Below, piece by piece: positions 34,345 through 46,294 of a stretch of 64,000 nucleotides of DNA. This DNA is from Macrotrachela quadricornifera (Eukaryota; Rotifera; Eurotatoria; Philodinida; Philodinidae): contig JAJEKB010021002.1 of the NCBI GenBank assembly GCA_022393335.1, forward strand, positions 1,070,739 to 1,134,738, given 5' to 3'. Under the pieces are notes generated by a model. That model saw only the letters and a list, made by a program, of their open reading frames with translations, had not been told where the DNA came from and did not search any database. The stretch's first letter is position 1. Every line of letters begins with the position of its first letter. The position numbers were made by a program, and so were the translations under genes.

Positions 34345-35468
34345 CTTCTTAGGTCGATAGAGCTCATCGAGTTACACTTGAAAACTTACTTGGTTTCATT
34401 GGAATCGACTTGGAAGCGAATCGGGAAGGGTATTTCTAGGAAATTTAGCATTTTTTGAAGGTTTTTGGGGTATTTTGAGGGTAAAGAAAGGTCTTGTGAT
34501 AAAACAAATCCCTGGAATCGATAGAGCTCATCGAGTTACACTTGGAAACCTACTTGGTTTCATTGGAATCGACTTGGAAGCGAATCGGGAAGGGTATTTC
34601 GAGGAAATTTAGCACTTTTTGCAGGTTTTTGGGATATTTTGAGGGTAAAGAAAGGTCTTGTGATAAAACAAATCCCTGGAATCGATAGAGCTCATCGAGT
34701 TACACTTGGAAACCTACTTGGTTTCACTGGAATCGTCTTGGAAGCGAATCGGGAAGGGTATTTCTAGCAAATTTAGCCTTTTTTGCAGGTTTTTGAGGTA
34801 TTGTGAGGGTAAGGAAGGGTCTTGTGATGAAACAGACCCCTGGAATCGATAGAGCTCATCGAGTTACACTCGGAAACCTACTTGATTTCATTGGAATCGA
34901 CTTGGAAGCGAATCGGGAAGGGTATTTCTAGCAAATTTAGCCTTTTTTGCAGGTTTTTGGGGTATCTTGAGGGTAAAGAAAGGTCTTGTGAGAAAACAAA
35001 TCCCTGGAATCGATAGAGCTCATCGAGTTACACTTGGAAACCTATTTGATTTCATTGGAATCGACTTGGAAGCGGATCGGGAAGGGTATTTCTAGGATAT
35101 TTGGCTGTTTTTACAGGTTTTTGGGGTATTTTGAGGGTAAAAAAAGGTCTGGTGAGAATAAAAATCCCTGGAATCGATAGAGCTCATCGAGTTACACTTG
35201 GAAACCTACTTGGTTTCATTGGAATCGGCTTAGGAACGAATTGGGAATGACATTTCTGAAATTGGCGTGTTTTTTAGGTTTTTTTTAGGTAGTTTTTAGT
35301 GATTTTTTGGGTTTCGGGGGGTTAGGGGGGGTGTATGAGGGGAATAGGTGCTTGGAATCGATAGAGCTCGTCAAGTTACACTTGGAAACCAAGATAACGA
35401 GATTGGAATCCATTTGGAATCGAATCGGGAGAAGAAATACTCGAATCGGGTGATAAGATATCCTACGT
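34345..35468. repeat. Right inverted-repeat array (about 7 units)
   Basis: Units beginning TGGAATCGATAGAGCTCATC recur near 34351 (partial), 34511, 34675, 34839, 35003, 35167 and 35351, a period of 164 bp. They are the reverse complement of the left array; the outermost unit has the matching G-run (GGGGGGTTAGGGGGGG). Seven units here against four on the left shows expansion or contraction of the array. Confidence 0.9.
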
Positions 35469-35476
35469 GATTTTTT
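35469..35476. repeat. Right 8-bp target-site duplication (GATTTTTT)
   Basis: Direct copy of 24638-24645, immediately outside the right terminus (…CCTACGT). It lies within the EGF-coding exon of the receptor. Confidence 0.85.
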
Positions 35477-38283
35477 TTATTATTAAAATATTTAATACAA
35501 TGACCATGATGACAAATTTTATCTGAACATATTTCATTTGTATTCATAATAGGTGGAATATTAAGCTGAAGAGAAATACGTTCGACAGGTAAAAATGGAT
35601 AATTAAGTGGAAGAAATAAACTTCCACGATATTTAAATAAAATTTTTTCATATATATCAATGTGAATAAAATAATTTTTTGTTAAATTTTTTGGTCGAGT
35701 CGAATAAAGTAAATAAATATTATATTTAACTTTACAATGTTCAACATAAATATAAGTTAATTGTTGATATGAATGAATTATTCTTTCATTTGTATCATCC
35801 ATAAGTGAAATTATTATTGAAAATAATGTTTTTCGTGAATCAGAATATGTTTGAAATTTTAATGTTAAACTAACACGATCATTTTGATATTGACATTGTA
35901 AACCATAATAACTAGGTGGACAAAGACAAACTATTCGACTATTATTATTATTTAACCAATTTTGAAAAGGTAAACCACGATGACAATATTGATCAGATTT
36001 ATCAATTATTTCAACTGACTTAATATGTTTCATTTCATCTTTCGGAATTGATTCTTTTAATTTATTGACAGAAAAATGTACAATTGTCATTTTCTCCAAA
36101 TCAACAGGACGTCGACAAAGAAATTCTTGAACATCAGTGCGACTTGATTTATAATCTGAATCACAAACAAAATTCAAAGGACTATTTGGCTTTAGACTTC
36201 GATTACATATTGGTTCATAATCTTCATACATACATTGCTGACGGCCATGACATCGACCAAAAGACGATATGCACGGTTCAAATGTATTGTTCTTACAATA
36301 AAAATTGAATATATATGGTTGATGAATATTTGATCGACATAATTTTGGTTCATCAGTAGCACCAACACAATCAATATAACCATCATTTGCTTTTGAAATA
36401 GGTAAACACATTAGTTTATATGTATTAGGTGAAATACAAATATGATGATAAGATGGACATCTTAATAATGGATATAAATCACAATCAACTTCATCAGCTC
36501 CATTAAAACAATTCCAAAATCCATCACATCGTGTATATGTATTATTACATTGCCAATATTCACATTCACTTTCATCAGTTTCATTTCGACCATCAATATT
36601 AATTGAAAATAATTCTATAAAACCATCACAAATTGTTGTAAATGATATATGTTTTTTCTTATAATGTTCAATTGTATATTCATCATCACATACACCAGGT
36701 TCTTCTGAAAAACAATCACATTTACCATCGCCGACCATTTTTAAAGGTAAACATTGACTTCCTTCTGTACATCTGAAAAACATTTTTGATCCAATTGTAG
36801 GACAACTACCATTGATTGGTGAACAATGTTCATCATCTTTATAATCACAATCTTTTTTACCATCACATAGACGAGATTTTGAAATACATTTTGAAGAATT
36901 TATGCATTGATACATTGTTGTATAATTACAAATATTTGAATTATTATATTTAATTATATTACAATGAGAAAAATAACGATCGAATAATAAAATATACCTA
37001 GTTAATCTATTATATCTTGATTCGACTGAAAATTCAAATGGAAAATCCTGTAAACGACGACACGTTATATTATTAAATTTAAGTAAATTTCTATTAGGAT
37101 AGAATCCATCACAAAGATTTTCATTGTAACAAGCATAATCAGGAGCATACGAATTCATCGAAGGTAGAAGAGTCATTTTCTTATAAGCTATATACATATG
37201 ACCAAAGGCAAGTGGAGCATCGGGTATGACAAGTAGATCTGGACATGTTTCATTTATTATTTGTTTGCATATATTTCTATCAAAGCATAAATTCACACAT
37301 GCTGAATCAATATAATTTGTAATAGAATAAATGCATCGAAATGCTAACCAACAAATATTTGATAATGATTTTGGTGTATCAGAATCAATTGATTTCATGA
37401 GTAAAATATTACGTGTTAATCGACATGAACTAGTTATTATTGCACCAATGGATCCAAAACGTGAAGGACATAAAATATCTTCACTACCGATTGTCGGTTC
37501 ACTAGCCCAATTTTCTTCCACTGATTTTTGATAAAGATCAATTTCATCTGATTGATCGAGACATTCGAAAGTATTTTTATCTCCATCACGAAAGAATATT
37601 TTCGATATACATTGTCCACTATCACATTGACGTTCATTTTCATCACATTCTTGAGTTTCAATTTGCCAACAATTAACTTCATCTATTGCATTATTTAAAC
37701 AATCAATATGTCCATCACATACTTCACTCCAATCAAGACATATGGATGGAGAACCACGATTACATTCAAAATGAATATAACATGTCAAATTAGTAGGTTC
37801 ATAATATTGTTGATAAAAATCATAAATAATATCATTTAATGATAAATAATCATCATTTTTATCAATATCTAATTCATATTGACATAATGATCCAAATTTT
37901 GGTAATGTACAATTGTAAAATAATTCTGTTTCCATTGAAGATAATTTTTGATTTAAATAGAATTGATATCGTTCAATAACATCCATTGGTGCTGACCAAG
38001 AATATAATTGTTCACTTGTTAGATTTTCTTTTGAAAGTTGAGAAAAAGTAAATATTTGATTGTGATTTGGTTCGACAATTTTCCATATTGTTGGCCATTC
38101 AGTTAAACAATAAGAAATAATCTCATGGAAATTATTTTCTTTTTTAATATCAGCAAATATATAAAGACAATTATATTGAAAATCAATATTGGTTATTTCA
38201 TCTGTTAGATGAAGATTTATTTGAATTGAATTTGTTGTCGAATATAATAAAAATAAGTAGAAGAAAATCTTCATGAAATGCAT
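35469..38283 (-). CDS. N-terminal part of split LDLa/EGF/7TM receptor
   Basis: Minus-strand frame from ATG at 38283 with a signal peptide (MHFMKIFFYLFLLYSTTNS). Multiple LDL-receptor class A modules follow: CLDWSEVCDGHIDCLNNAID near residue 180, then CDSGQC, CISKSRLCDGKKDCDYKDD near 465, CDGFWNCFNGADEVDC near 590 and others less regular. An EGF domain (CLCPPSYYGLQC) follows near residue 810, and the first half of a second one (CSDKICHHGHCIKYFNN) runs into the transposon boundary. LDLa modules bind calcium and ligands. In the unbroken gene this ectodomain is joined to the 7TM part at 22701-24645. As it stands, transcription would read into the transposon repeat and stop after about 40 foreign codons, giving a secreted ectodomain without anchor. 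Confidence 0.85.
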
Positions 38284-38299
38284 TTTTCAATTTTTTACT

Positions 38300-38646
38300 G
38301 ATTTGTGAATAATTGCAAAATGTTGTGTTTCACAAATAAGATTTTTTTAAAAACAGAGATCATGATTTTAATATTAATGAAAACAATTTGTTCCTGTATC
38401 CTGTGTTAAAAACTTCAACATGTCCAATATATTCTTGAAAGATGATGCTGCAAAAATTTTGCCTTGCCATTGTTTTAAACGGAACTAACTCTTAACATAG
38501 GAAACAAAAGTTTTTTTTTTCTTTTACGTCAAAATAATTTCAACATTTTTATTTCTCAGACAAATACTTTAATAAATATTTCATATGAAATCGATAATCT
38601 ACGTCTATGAAATTACACAATTGAAATTGAAATTATAATTAACTAG
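38300..38646. other. Upstream region of the receptor gene
   Basis: AT-rich 5' flank of the minus-strand receptor, which should contain its promoter. No specific motif recognised. Confidence 0.35.
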
Positions 38647-39803
38647 CGAAGGAATCTTCCCAAGTGACACCCTCCATTTATACTCGTGTTTTTTCTATAG
38701 GTAAGACTCATAGCGTAGATAAGAGCCCTAAAAGAGTTTATGCTCAAAGTCTGTTGTCGCTGAGATGTTGCGTTTTTAAGGTGTTGGGATAAGTCACTAC
38801 CGTGGTTGTCTCAGGATCATCAGAAAAACTCATTTTGGAATTGCGACTTGAAACTTTCTATAGAGAAAGCTCTCATTGAGAGTGGGTTATTGTGAAAGTT
38901 TCAGACCTGTTCCTTGTTCCTATCCTGAGATACGGGTAAGATAACCTATTCTCACATGTAGAGGCAAGCTTTGCTGTTCTTATTTGTCATTAGAAGTATT
39001 CAGAAAAGCTGGAACTCTTACAATAAACCACTCTCATTGATACCTCTCTCTATACAAAGTTTCAAGTCGAAATTCTAAAATGAGTTTTTCTGATGTCCCT
39101 GAGAAGTAGGGTCCGGCGGGGCTATCCCGATCTCGAGTAGAGGTGTAAGTCGACACTTCAATTGGCGGCGGCTTAAAAACTAAATTTTTTTTTTGGATTT
39201 TCAGCGAAGAAGGCTCGAAGTTTTTAGGAGCTTTTTACAAAAATTCCCGCAGCTTTGAGAAATTTTTTAACACAAAAGGGAAAATGATACTATAGAACGT
39301 TCTTATTAGGAATTAGATGAGAAGAATCATAAAAACTTATCCCGAATACCGAAAATATTCAAAAATTCAGCATTTTGTTTATACGATAGCGGCGGCGGCG
39401 CGATTTTTTCCCTAAAAATCGGCGGCGACGGTAGCTCAGTCGATCGGCTTACATCTTTAATCCCGAGGAAATACTTTGATGGGTTTTAAGTATGGATGAG
39501 TCGTATGCACAGAAAATGGTAACGGCATCGAAAGTCCCGAAAAAATATTTTGCCGGGACCGAGATGGAGACGGGTTTCTGTCAAGTGAGAGGCGGCCGGG
39601 ATCGGGACGGGGAAACTCGTTCTCGCCGGACCCTACTGAGGACACCACGGTAGTGAGTTATTCTTTTACCTTAAAAACGCAACATCTCAACTACAATATG
39701 CTTTGGGCACGAACTCTTTTAGGGGTCTTATCTATGCTATGAGTCTTACCTATAGGCAAAATATGAGCCCAAACGGAGAGTGTCACTTTAGGAAGTTTCT
39801 TCG
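38647..39803. mobile_element. Foldback MITE carrying a nested hAT MITE
   Basis: The left arm 38647-38906 matches, inverted, 38985-39107 plus 39633-39803. Shared blocks: CTATAGGTAAGACTCATAGC, TGAGATGTTGCGTTTTTAAGG, TCACTACCGTGGT and CAGAAAAACTCATTTT. The right arm is interrupted by the 525-bp insertion at 39108-39632. A partial relative is at 14490-14625. Confidence 0.8.
39108..39632. mobile_element. Nonautonomous hAT-like MITE
   Basis: Perfect 13-bp terminal inverted repeats TAGGGTCCGGCG(G/A)... and its complement CGCCGGACCCTA, with the YARNG start of hAT elements. The flanks CTGAGAAG and CTGAGGAC are an 8-bp target duplication with two mismatches. The interior is GC-rich (GGCGGCGGCGCG) with no coding capacity. 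Confidence 0.7.
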
Positions 39804-39940
39804 TAAGAATTAACGAGATAAATGTTTGATAGATTAGTATGAATTAGGCGGTGCAGCTCATCCACATGAGCGTGCTCTATACACCCTTGGATCCTCAAGT
39901 ACTATACTATGGGGGTACCTTTGGATCCCCACTGACTATC

Positions 39941-40174
39941 CTAGGAGATTCATGGGTGATCGGATCCTGTCGGATCTATATAATTTCTATAGGATCCGAC
40001 ATGGTTTAGTCGGATTCTCATCAGCTGAATTCCGGTCCAGATTTCGCGGGGATGTGTCAGAAACAGGATGAAATTCGACCGGATTTTATTATGTTTCCGT
40101 TACATTCCGACGAAATCCGACGCGGATCTGACCAAAAATAATCGGATCTACAGGTCAGATTGAATCTCCTGAGA
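39941..40174. mobile_element. Palindromic GGATCCGAC-type MITE, copy 2 (inverted)
   Basis: Begins CTAGGAGATTCA and ends TGAATCTCCTGAG, with CGGATCCTGTCGGATCTATA and ATTCCGACGAAATCCGACG inside, the same words as the copy at 21358-21690 but in reverse orientation and shorter. Confidence 0.7.
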
Positions 40175-42350
40175 TACTAATGGGGTACCCTTGAGTCCTG
40201 AACTGCTATACCATAGGGATACCCTTGAATCTTCACCTACTACGCAAGGCTGAGATTAGAGTCCTATATATTATTGGCGTAAATAGTACATCAACACTCT
40301 CACTACTTACCAACTATCATAACATCGAATAATACAATATTTATTATAAAGTATTCAGCGAATAAGTAGCTAAAAAGTTGACAATGCTTTATGTTGCAAA
40401 TATTTTTTAAGCAAGTGATCATTTCATTATGATTTATCGGAACAATAGATGAAGCTGAGCATACGAAGATCAACAAAGAACTGATTTCTGTGACCTTTTA
40501 CCAGCAAAAATAATGACACAGACGGCAGAAGAAATCCAAAAGCACAGCAAACTAATCAGTTGATCCTGCACTGAGCCTAAAAAAATTCAAAAGATTCGCT
40601 TTCACCAAGTTTTTTGTTTTACCTACGAAAGATCTAATTTCCTTAGCTAAACGAACCTTCCAACCAACCCTATAAAAATATGTTTCTTATAGTGAAAAAG
40701 AGAGAATATAAATTGTATTTGATTGATCATTACAAAGGAGGTTCTTCCATATCCAAATCATACAATCAAACCAACTAATAGAAAGATCTGTTTGAGTAGA
40801 TCGCACCCGATCTGCCCAACTATCACAACAGTTATGCTAATGACATTTGATTCTTAAGAATACTGTAAAAAGAAGACATCATAGCGAACTATTAAGGTTT
40901 ATCAAATAGTATGGAGAAGCGGTTCTTTATGATACCTTTTTTTTATTTTTAAGAGATCAGGTTCGTTTCAGAAACTAATCATAAAATAAGAGAAAAACAC
41001 GAGAAACCAAATTTGTCGCATTCCTCTAATAAGAGAAGTACATGTGGAAAAATCAACTCGATTTTGTAGTTTCTAACTTTCTCTTCGAATTATTCATCTT
41101 CCAACTGGAAACTTTGCGAACCCTTCAACCTATTTAGTCAATTATTAGTAATTCTACTCAGATGTTTTCCACCGATATTACAACTACCTTTCCGCTGGCC
41201 ACATCTGCTTCACTATCATCATCTCGACTTTTATTCCATTTCTTCAACCTTACACTTTCACTTTAAAGCTAATTTACCAACTTAAAAAACATATATCCGC
41301 GACCCGTTCGCTATTACCTTCTCCACTGATTCCTACCATTCATACTCAAATCTCTCACTTTCACCGTCAGATCTTCATCTCTATTTATTTATCTTAACAC
41401 CTATGATGATTATGTTGGCCTCTCCAGCAACCATTCTCTTCTAACCTAAATCTATCGGCTATTATGTTTTCCTTCATATCTACCGATTCAACTTTGATTC
41501 TTCACTATCACTCTCATAGTGTTCAATCCTTTGTTTGCCTCACAGGCACTATACTGATCTCAACATTAGCTTTTTCCAGTTGTGTGCTTTCATCTAGAAT
41601 TTAATAATCATCATCACCCATTTTCTCCATACGGCTCTCTCTGTCAAACGCTTGAATATTATCCTACAGATCAAATATAAGTACCATTATAGTATAGATC
41701 CTAGAGACCCACTGGTACTACCATAGGATACCTTTTAAGGAGCTATAGGTATCCCATCGGTATAAAAGTTAAGGACCCAAAGCCACCTCCAAAGTATAAC
41801 GGTTGAGTACCTAAGAGTAGTGCATGGAAAGAGTTATAAAAGATGGCTCTAGATTGGGCTCGAAGTATTATAGAGACTACCAAGAGATAGCTCTTGAAAA
41901 GCTGTGGAGAAGAGAGTTAGCTAAGTTTTGAATAGTTATAGTGACTACTCTAAATGAACTTTGAAGACTTATAGAGATTGTCCCTATATAGACTAAGGTA
42001 CGTACCGCTCACGCTCATAAGCGCTCATGAACGTGAGTGTGAGCTGTACATTCCTAGTATGAATAATAAAAAAGATTTATTCATTTTAAAAGAAACTGTT
42101 GCTGTCAATTAACATTTATTCTGTTAAATATCTTAAGGCCACCCCTCCCCTCAAAAATCGATCTCAGCACAGATACGTTCAAATGAGCTGAAATCTGGAG
42201 CTTATGTTGGAGCTGAAGTGAGGAGGCTGTGATAAAATTTTCAGCTCAATCTACTGACGTTTGACAGAGATATGAACCCAACAAACGTCAAAAATTGTTC
42301 ATTTTGTCCGCAAGATTTCTCTGTGGGTCTTCATTCAATATATAGATATT
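40175..42350. other. Gene-free repeat-derived DNA
   Basis: No gene recognised. Around 39880-40240 and 41690-41780 variants of GGGTACCCTTGGATCC recur, an old repeat into which the MITE copy 2 inserted. Near 42000-42050 a short palindrome (GTACGTACCGCTCACG ... CGTGAGTGTGAGCTGTAC) is present. Confidence 0.4.
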
Positions 42351-42356
42351 TTTTTG

Positions 42357-42570
42357 TTTGAAAGAGCATCTCAAGATGCAGGGCCTGTGAGGCTCCTTTT
42401 TTGTAAACTCTTATCTTTCAAGTGGAGAAAGGGATTCACAAGTTCACTCACTGAAAAAACTCTCAAAAAATGGCGCTCTAATTATAAAAATGCTTTTCAA
42501 TATAATAATAATAACGCTTCATTCAAAAAGCCGAGCCTCACAGGCCTGCAGTTTGTGATGCTCTTTCAGA
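42357..42570. mobile_element. Small palindromic MITE
   Basis: Arms of about 45 bp: TGAAAGAGCATCTCAAGATG then CAGGGCCTGTGAGGCTC on the left, complemented at 42525-42570. An ORF at 42354-42662 is produced by it. Confidence 0.65.
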
Positions 42571-45040
42571 CGAAAATAAATGCGGAAACTTCGAATTTTA
42601 TCCGAAAGTTATGTGTACTACAAAAAGTGTACCAGACAGATGAGTCATCCCAGAATGTCTAGACACCAAAACTATCACGCGAAATCTTTTTATGAGCACA
42701 ATTTCTGTTGACTGTTGTTCATCTAAAAGGATTTGAGATCGAATACAGCTTATATTTGAACTCTACGCTTTCATTTACCCTAACGACAATCACTTTTCTC
42801 ATAACTCGATTTTTATTGGTTACTGCTCAATCAATGGGGTTTCGGGACAAATGGAGTAAAGATTCGAGTTCTTCGACCCAGAGAACTTCGAAGTAACATA
42901 TCTGTGATCGGAAAATAGGCCCCTAATTCTTAGTCAATGAGACGGTTGACAACATTGGAACCACTTCCCGCATAATTATATTTGCCGTATAGATAACTTA
43001 TGCTTCTTATTTATTTATGTATTATATACTATTTTATAGCTCGTAAAATTCTTTATCGAAGGGTATATAACAAACGGGAATTTTATGCGACTCTGGTAGA
43101 AAAATTTCTTACGACAACGGCGATATGTCGATCTTCCCGTGGAATAACAACTAACTATCTTGAGTGTGTCCTAGGCATTTTAACCTTGTCTCGTGAACGG
43201 TTTATTCCTTTGAGCTGAAGAAAGTCTCAATTGGATAGAAAAAAGTTTAATCTATAAATTCACTACACCCAAGTAGGTAAGTTATGAGATAAAAAAGTGA
43301 TATAAGCCAAAAACTGTGTAAATTCAACGAAATACGTAGCATACTCCGAGAGGCAGTATTTTAAACTTTTTTCACGTGGTGCACTAGGACTTGTATTTAC
43401 TTTTTTATAATAAGACAGATCTCATCAGCATACATCCCTTGTCAGTAAATTGTAGGGAGAAAATACAGGCGTGCTAAGTTAGCATGCACCACACTATATG
43501 CGACCCTATTCGGTGACCGCTGACTCTACTCTTAGAATGATATAATATCTTTAGAAATCACAAAAATGAAGTTCAGATTCGTGTTTAGCTTAGAAAACTG
43601 GGTAAGAAGAGCTATTTTTGAATGGATTTGCATTTATACCTAGCGGGATTACGATCTAGAGCAACCTCATGAACCTATAAGAGATATATGATAGATACAG
43701 GCCTCAGTATTTTCATAATAAATCACCAATATCAATAGTTATTGAGTTCAGATTTTTACATTTCGATAGTCCTTTTGACTAGCTACAAAACCAGGCATTT
43801 AAGGAACCCAAAGCTACTGATTATCTAAGGCATGTCCAGGCATTTTGGCTTCCAGATGCAGTTTTTGTGCATTTTGAGGCCTTTTTCAGGCGATGTTTTG
43901 TTAGAAAGCTACGATTTGGTTCAAAACTAATATCAGATTCGAAATCAGCGTTAAAAACTGAGTTGATTTATATATGTTGTAAATAATCCTGAGAAAAATT
44001 TTTTTTTGAAAAAATCCCTGTACCACCCTCAGGGATGGTCTAGTGAATAATGACAATTTTTTTCGATAACTCAGTCATTGCTTAACGGATCCTTCTCATC
44101 TTCGAATTCGACCGAGACATTGATGGGACTAAACTGTATAGAAAATTTCATCGTGATCTGACTCTCCTTTCGACAGTTATCGTGTATACGGACCGCCGGC
44201 TGGTCGGCCGGACACACTGACCGATTCTAGAATGTACTCACTTTTTGAGTACACAAAAAAGCATACATCTCTATGTGACATATGACGTTCATATTTATAC
44301 CAATGAGCCATCATCAGTAGACTCACTTATTCAGGAAAGTAAGACTTCTGAGAAATGTTAAGTTTAGTCGATTGGGCCTATTCGATAATGCTGATCATAA
44401 ATATGAAATCAGATTTCATGTCTGGGAAAAATTGGAGAAACGATAGGTTATCAAAAACTATGAAATACTTGAAAAAATGACACTTGACTACTTTACTCGG
44501 TAATCTTGTGCCATCTCAAATGTTATGTGTTAGTACTTTAAGTTCGATTATTTTATAGTGATGTTGTAGCGCTTGCTTCACTCTATCTAAATCCATAATT
44601 TGTTTTTTGTTCCCATGCACTATTAGCCCACGAGGCTGTCGAGAATGGAAAAATTTCACCTTAAAATGATGAAAAAAAATTGTAAATTTTTATAATTTCG
44701 TGAGCCTCACATCTCTAAACTGAATGCTTTTGAAATTCTAAATATACAGTTTTGTAGCGCGTATTTCACTCTATAATCTGATGTATAAACCATATCTCTT
44801 GAGTGGATTATTTTTCGAAAAAAATTGCTAATACTTTGCAGATAATGAAAAAATGATATTCGTCAAAAGTTCATTAACGTGTGATAAATGTAATCTTCAC
44901 AACTTCTGAAGGAACTGACGCATTAAGCTGAAACTTGGTAGTTTTTAGTTTCAAGCCATGGCCTATCGTTTTCGATAATAAAAAACATAGGTCAAAATTT
45001 TCGAGAGTATGGCGATGTTCGATGGTCTCATGGCCGTCTC
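42571..45040. other. Gene-free repeat-derived DNA
   Basis: No gene or RNA recognised. A GC-rich hairpin (GACCGCCGGCTGGTCGGCCG) at 44199-44218 stands out from the AT-rich background. The overlapping minus-strand ORFs here are unsupported. Confidence 0.35.
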
Positions 45041-45061
45041 TTAATTGGAATGTATACAATC

Positions 45062-45671
45062 TTCGAGTTAAGTTTTAATAGAAAAAGCCGAACAATCCAT
45101 TTTTTATACTCAACAATACATGGTGACAAACGTTTTTTATCGAATTCTGTTCGAATATTCATTAAAGAAAATAATATTGGTATATATTCCGAACAACAGC
45201 AACCATCATTAACTTCTTCAAATTCTATGCCAAACATTTCAACACCAGTTATCAATGAATCTCAATCTCATGTTCAAGTTACTTAACAATATGATCCTTT
45301 AGATGGACATGGTCTTTTAATTGCTAATCAAAGAATAGAAGAAAGTGATTCAATGGATGTTGTGGATTCAAGTTCAAGAACATTCAATAATACAAATGAG
45401 TAAATCACATTTTTCTAATCAATTGAATCCTTAATTGACAGTTTTCTTCAATATAGAAACAATAATCGTGTCGAACTTGCATCGTCATCAGATATCATTT
45501 TCCAACAACAAACAACAAAACAAAGAAATCGAAATATTGGTATTGATAAAAATCCATGTTCAACTGATGTTGAACAAAGTCAACATCAAATTAAAAATCA
45601 GGAATATAATCCACTTACGGGTCTCACAAATTCATCTAACCGTCGAATCAAACGTAAACGACGGATTTAAT
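45062..45671 (+). pseudogene. Unrecognised gene fragment, two exons with an in-frame stop
   Basis: A plus-strand frame begins after an acceptor-like TTTTAATAG at 45079, runs to an in-frame TAA at 45284, stays open in the same frame to a donor near 45399 (AATGA|GTAAAT), and after a 60-bp intron resumes in phase to the TAA at 45669. It encodes polar Ser/Asn/Gln-rich sequence (EQQQPSLTSSNSMPN, IANQRIEESDSMDVV) with a strongly basic end (SSNRRIKRKRRI). Neat splice phasing suggests a once-real gene, possibly a nuclear protein. Family unknown; upstream exons not found. Confidence 0.4.
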
Positions 45672-45699
45672 CTTGACATATTTTATTTCTAATACTTCA

Positions 45700-46290
45700 T
45701 GGACAACGTTATAGATAATAACTTGTATTCCCGAAGAAATTCTTTTTCTAAAAAAGATGACCAACCTTTTTTTTTCTATTTCTTCATTTTTGTTATGTAC
45801 GTTCTATTTAATATTTTTTCAAAAAGATGATCAATATGTTATTACTTTATTTATTTATATCTATTGCGTACTTTTCATCTACATGTCATCAAAAAGGTGA
45901 TTGACTTTTTTTTTCATTTAATTTTATTTTCATCTTTATTATCTATCTCATTTAAATATAATATAAGAAATATACAAATATCAAGATTAACTAAATCTAA
46001 TATTATTTTCATTCATCATGATTCGAAATTACGATATTGATTCGATATATTAAATTAGGAATTCCAACGAAATATTTCTGTCCATTGTTTTTTCTTTTTC
46101 CTCTTAGTTATTTTCATTAATCATACAAATTTCTTGATATGATCTTTTGAACAGTAAAGTATAATATTTTTTTAATTTATTTCGTCTAGTCTATTAGTTA
46201 TCGAATATAATCGCTCTCAGTCCTTGATCATTACTATTTATCGTATCTTTAACTCAGCTGTTTTTGTCGTTCGATATTTATACTAAGTCA
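45700..46290. other. No gene recognised
   Basis: Very AT-rich; AAAAAGATGA-CCAA words recur at 45758, 45825 and 45887 (AAAAAGRTGA), a weak short repeat. Nothing else seen. Confidence 0.35.
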
Positions 46291-46294
46291 ACAA

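Larger units (their letters stand above)
24646..35468 (+). mobile_element. 10.8-kb foldback/MULE-like DNA transposon with protease and envelope-like cargo
   Basis: Both ends read inward ACGTAGGATATCTTATCACC and continue as long inverted repeats built of ~164-bp tandem units. Flanks carry the direct repeat GATTTTTT. The element sits in an EGF-coding exon of a receptor gene, and taking out one TSD copy plus the element restores the frame exactly. Inside, all on the plus strand: a transposase-protease gene (26315-30547), a small membrane protein (31510-32109) and an envelope-like glycoprotein gene (32561-34066). Tandemly repeated long TIRs and a NOF-like transposase resemble Drosophila FB-NOF elements (MULE superfamily; target duplications usually 8-11 bp). 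Intact splice sites and frame of the 10-exon transposase point to recent activity. Confidence 0.9.

Noticed and set aside
35371..35468. C-terminal 33 codons of the 970-codon receptor frame
   Set aside because: These codons are read from the transposon's inverted repeat, not from the receptor; the host frame ends at the insertion point.
42354..43218. Three consecutive plus ORFs
   Set aside because: The first is in a hairpin MITE, the others show no domain, no splice links and unlikely composition for a gene.
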